Shown piece after piece: positions 21,487 through 23,122 of a DNA stretch of 23,122 nucleotides. The stretch is from CALZKI01 sp964567585. Lineage in GTDB: Bacteria; Bacillota; Clostridia; Lachnospirales; Lachnospiraceae. The notes under the pieces are model-generated. The model made no database searches and was not told the DNA's origin. It worked only from the letters and a program-made list of their open reading frames with translations. Location of the stretch: positions 1 through 23,122 of the forward strand of contig CAZMND010000028.1 of assembly GCA_964567585.1 (NCBI GenBank), written 5' to 3'. The stretch's first letter is position 1, and the number at the start of each line of letters is the position of its first letter. A program made the translations under genes and the position numbers.

Positions 21487-22378
21487 AAAAATGACGATAA
21501 AAAGGATTTTGATTTATGTACTTATCAGTTTCCTTCTGCCGTGGGCGGCGCTACTCATTAGCAGTTTGTGTGGAAATACCTATGAAAGCGATATGACGCA
21601 GATTATACTTTCTTTTGCGATGTTGTGTCCTGCGATAGCGGTTTTTGCCACAATAAAACTGACAAAAGAGGATATATTGGTGGCAGGTGAAAAATCGCTG
21701 AATTTAGGAATTTCTTTAAAGGGTAAGAAAAAATGGTGGTTTTTACTTGGAATTTTTACACCGGTTATCTATGTGGAACTGGGATATTTGTTATATTATG
21801 TCTTCTTTCCAAAGGCATATAATTTGGCACTTTTAGATGAGGCAATTACCATTTTTGGCATAAGTCGGGAGTTTATATGGGTTGTAACCTTTTATTTTAT
21901 GCTAAGTGCCATTTGGCTTTCGGTTGGCGGCCTGGGAGAAGAAATTGGCTGGAGAGCGTACCTTTATCCGAAACTTGAAGAATTGATGGGCGAAGGAAAA
22001 GCGCTGCTAGTAGGCGGTGTTATCTGGGCTGTGTGGCATTTCCCGATGCTCTATATAGGACATAACTTTGGAAAAGGGTACTGGGGAGAGCCTTGGAGCG
22101 GTTTTTTAGCGTTTACGATTTACTGTGTTACGATTGGTAGTGTTTTGTATTTCTTTACCAAGAAGACAAAATCTGTGTGGGTGGCAGGATTTATGCACTC
22201 CATACATAATACCATCGCAGGTGCCAGTCTTTTAAAAATGATGCAGACTGAGGAAGGTGTGCCGGCATGGGCATTGGAAAGTCCGGTGTCAATGTTACTT
22301 TCATCGGTGCCGGTGATTATCCTAGGCAGCGTTCTGATAGGGATTAGTTTTTATAAACGTAAGAACAAAAGCAAATAA
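21479..22378 (+). CDS. CPBP-family intramembrane protease (Abi-like)
   Basis: A 299-residue membrane protein of the CAAX protease/bacteriocin-processing family. The three motifs are present: E154-E155-x3-R159 in G-E-E-I-G-W-R, H187 in W-A-V-W-H-F-P, and H240-x2-H243-N244 in G-F-M-H-S-I-H-N. These form the glutamate/histidine active site within the membrane. In Firmicutes such proteins often accompany bacteriocin or peptide-export genes, sometimes as self-immunity, which fits the ABC exporter it is coupled to. The ATG at 21479 is preceded by AAAGGAGGG (21461-21469), 9 bp away. It closes the GntR-ABC operon. No bacteriocin precursor was seen. Confidence 0.9.
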   Translation: MTKKMTIKRILIYVLISFLLPWAALLISSLCGNTYESDMTQIILSFAMLCPAIAVFATIKLTKEDILVAGEKSLNLGISLKGKKKWWFLLGIFTPVIYVELGYLLYYVFFPKAYNLALLDEAITIFGISREFIWVVTFYFMLSAIWLSVGGLGEEIGWRAYLYPKLEELMGEGKALLVGGVIWAVWHFPMLYIGHNFGKGYWGEPWSGFLAFTIYCVTIGSVLYFFTKKTKSVWVAGFMHSIHNTIAGASLLKMMQTEEGVPAWALESPVSMLLSSVPVIILGSVLIGISFYKRKNKSK

Positions 22379-22396
22379 AAAACATAAAAACGCATC

Positions 22397-22425
22397 TTGA
22401 TTTCGTGGCCGCAAAATGATAATAT
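22397..22425 (+). promoter_or_regulatory. tRNA-Leu promoter
   Basis: TTGATT (22397-22402), a 17-bp spacer and TAATAT (22420-22425) with an extended TG upstream. It ends about 20 bp before the mature tRNA. Confidence 0.65.
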
Positions 22426-22445
22426 ATACCTTGCGGTTAACGTAA

Positions 22446-22525
22446 GCGGGTGTGGCGGAACTGGCAGACGCGCCAGATTTAGGTTCTGGTGGGAGACCGT
22501 GCAGGTTCGATTCCTGTCACCCGCA
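22446..22525 (+). tRNA. tRNA-Leu (anticodon UAG)
   Basis: The acceptor GCGGGTG (22446-22452) pairs with CACCCGC (22518-22524), with discriminator A73 at 22525, as in tRNA-Leu. The anticodon stem CCAGA/TCTGG holds loop TTTAGGT, giving anticodon TAG. There is a variable arm around TGGGAGACCG and a GTTCGATTC T-loop. The CCA end is not encoded. The window shows a single tRNA with its own promoter and terminator rather than a tRNA cluster. tRNA-Leu genes are common integration sites, but no integrase or duplicated 3' end is seen here. Confidence 0.97.
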
Positions 22526-22534
22526 TATTTTGAG

Positions 22535-22569
22535 AGAGTCTTGATGTTGAGTCATCAAGGCTCTTTTTT
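22535..22569 (+). terminator. tRNA-Leu terminator
   Basis: A 12-bp stem AGAGTCTTGATG (22535-22546) with CATCAAGGCTCT (22553-22564), one G-T wobble, then six T. Confidence 0.92.
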
Positions 22570-22800
22570 GTGATGGCGACAACTGCTCATCAGCGAGATG
22601 TGCGGAGCATATCTCGGGCTTGGAGAAAAGGTTGATGAAAGTCTTGAGTTTGTTGTGGATTAAAGAAATGGGGAAATTTGAGTTTAGAGCATTTGGCAGG
22701 ATGGACTGACAAGGTTTGGTTTTGAGTTCCGTCGCTTCTTCGTCGCTTGGGGCGCGAGAGGTTGAGGGAACAATAAATTCTTTCCAAGTGTTTTTATAGG
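22570..22800. other. Gene-free stretch with strong hairpin and short direct repeat
   Basis: No gene is supported here. CGAGATGTGC (22594-22603) and GCATATCTCG (22607-22616) form a tight 10-bp hairpin. CGTCGCTT is repeated at 22730-22737 and 22741-22748. This part is more GC-rich than the flanks, which suggests a structured or dispersed intergenic element. Confidence 0.4.
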
Positions 22801-22809
22801 ATATTTATG

Positions 22810-22818
22810 TGTTATAAT
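22810..22818 (+). promoter_or_regulatory. Extended -10 promoter for a candidate small RNA
   Basis: TGTTATAAT, an extended -10 with a perfect hexamer at 22813-22818. No convincing -35. Transcription would begin near 22825. Confidence 0.5.
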
Positions 22819-22824
22819 AAGGGA

Positions 22825-22900
22825 AAACAAAATTTGAATTTTACGAAGTGTATAGATAGAAAAGACTGTAGCCGGCTGGAGAAATCCAGTCGGTTTTCTT
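22825..22900 (+). ncRNA. Candidate small RNA or leader ending in a terminator
   Basis: About 75 nt between the extended -10 at 22810-22818 and a terminator. The terminator is CCGGCTGGA (22872-22880), a GAAA loop, TCCAGTCGG (22885-22893), then TTTTCTT. There is no coding frame of note. It could be an independent small RNA or an attenuated leader upstream of the sigma-factor gene. Confidence 0.45.
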
Positions 22901-22914
22901 AGCTATAATAGATG

Positions 22915-22923
22915 TGCTATAAT
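22915..22923 (+). promoter_or_regulatory. Extended -10 promoter before the sigma-factor gene
   Basis: TGCTATAAT with a perfect hexamer at 22918-22923, placed directly after the small-RNA terminator and about 90 bp before the GTG start. The -35 (TTTTCT near 22894) is weak. Confidence 0.5.
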
Positions 22924-23015
22924 TTATAGAAAAATAATTTTATTAAAAAGTGTAAGATTTTGATTTAGAAGTTGTCTATATAAGTGAACGGGATAAAAGA
23001 AAAGGAGATTTGAGA

Positions 23016-23122
23016 GTGAACGATAAGGACATTATCCAGTTGTATTTTAATAGAGATCAGAGTGCATTATCTGCAACTGCAAAGAAGTATGGTAAATACT
23101 GCACATCTATTGCAAAAAATAT
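23016..23122 (+). CDS. Sigma-70 family RNA polymerase sigma factor, N-terminus only (cut by window edge)
   Basis: Thirty-five codons from a GTG start are present before the window ends. The peptide begins M-N-D-K-D-I-I-Q-L-Y-F-N-R and continues A-T-A-K-K-Y-G-K-Y-C-T-S-I-A. This is the region-2 start of small sigma-70/ECF-like factors from Lachnospiraceae, in which a K-Y-G-x-Y-C-x-x-I-A motif is common. AAGGAGA (23002-23008) lies 7 bp before the GTG, and there is no better in-frame start. The protein would direct RNA polymerase to a stress- or envelope-related regulon; any anti-sigma partner would lie outside the window. Confidence 0.75.
   Translation, partial: MNDKDIIQLYFNRDQSALSATAKKYGKYCTSIAKN

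Noticed and set aside
22446..22525. tRNA-Leu as an integration site of a genomic island
   Set aside because: No integrase gene and no second copy of the tRNA 3' end seen in the window.
22590..22787. A 65-codon minus-strand open frame after the tRNA
   Set aside because: No ribosome site, no recognisable fold, and it covers the hairpin and direct repeat; better read as non-coding.

Overview
The window looks like a chromosomal stretch from a low-GC Gram-positive gut anaerobe, most likely a Lachnospiraceae-type Clostridia. This is inferred from AT-rich DNA, strong AGGAGG-type ribosome sites, tightly packed and often overlapping genes, and protein families typical of that group (GntR/YtrA-ABC-CPBP operon, small alarmone synthetase, DUF2185 immunity proteins, BRO-N proteins, DUF3592). 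No plasmid replication or phage structural genes are seen.

Layout, left to right. Positions 75-1580 encode a GH79-like glycosidase without a signal peptide. Positions 1581-2460 form a manganese export unit: tandem 19-bp metal-box-like dyads, a yybP-ykoY (Mn2+) riboswitch, its terminator, then mntP. Positions 2500-4581 are accessory and decaying: a small HTH gene, a BRO-N/DinD-like gene split by one in-frame stop, a P-loop kinase-like protein, and a SAM-methyltransferase that has lost its core. Positions 4607-5877 hold three small immunity-type genes, one of them DUF2185/Imm33. Positions 5880-7863 carry an SDR epimerase, a hotdog thioesterase and a membrane-anchored protein. On the minus strand, 7928-9274 is a double-flavodoxin iron-sulfur flavoprotein.

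Positions 9394-9649 contain four degenerate copies of a repeat with 63/75/63-bp spacing. Each copy carries the same inverted arms exactly 29 bp apart, and the array ends at the ribosome site of an HD phosphohydrolase (9656-10258). Next comes a candidate type I toxin-antitoxin locus (holin-like peptide on the minus strand, short RNA on the plus strand). It abuts a 5'-truncated aminoglycoside phosphotransferase-like gene. A membrane/envelope group follows: small membrane protein, S66 LD-carboxypeptidase, GT-C-like membrane protein, two orphan membrane proteins, an Lgt-like protein, and an aldo-keto reductase.

On the minus strand, 16861-17535 is a small (p)ppGpp synthetase, divergent from a DUF3592 membrane protein. 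After an AT-rich repeat-bearing spacer comes a YtrA-type GntR regulator with a palindromic operator inside its promoter, driving an ABC exporter (ATPase plus two permeases) and a CPBP protease-family protein. The right end has a tRNA-Leu(UAG) with promoter and terminator, a structured non-coding stretch, a candidate small RNA, and the first 35 codons of a sigma-70-family factor cut by the window edge.

The observations most worth following up are the 63-bp hairpin repeat array, the toxin-antitoxin/APH junction, the orphan immunity cluster, and the layered metal control in front of mntP. All functional calls come from reading motifs by eye; no database search was run.
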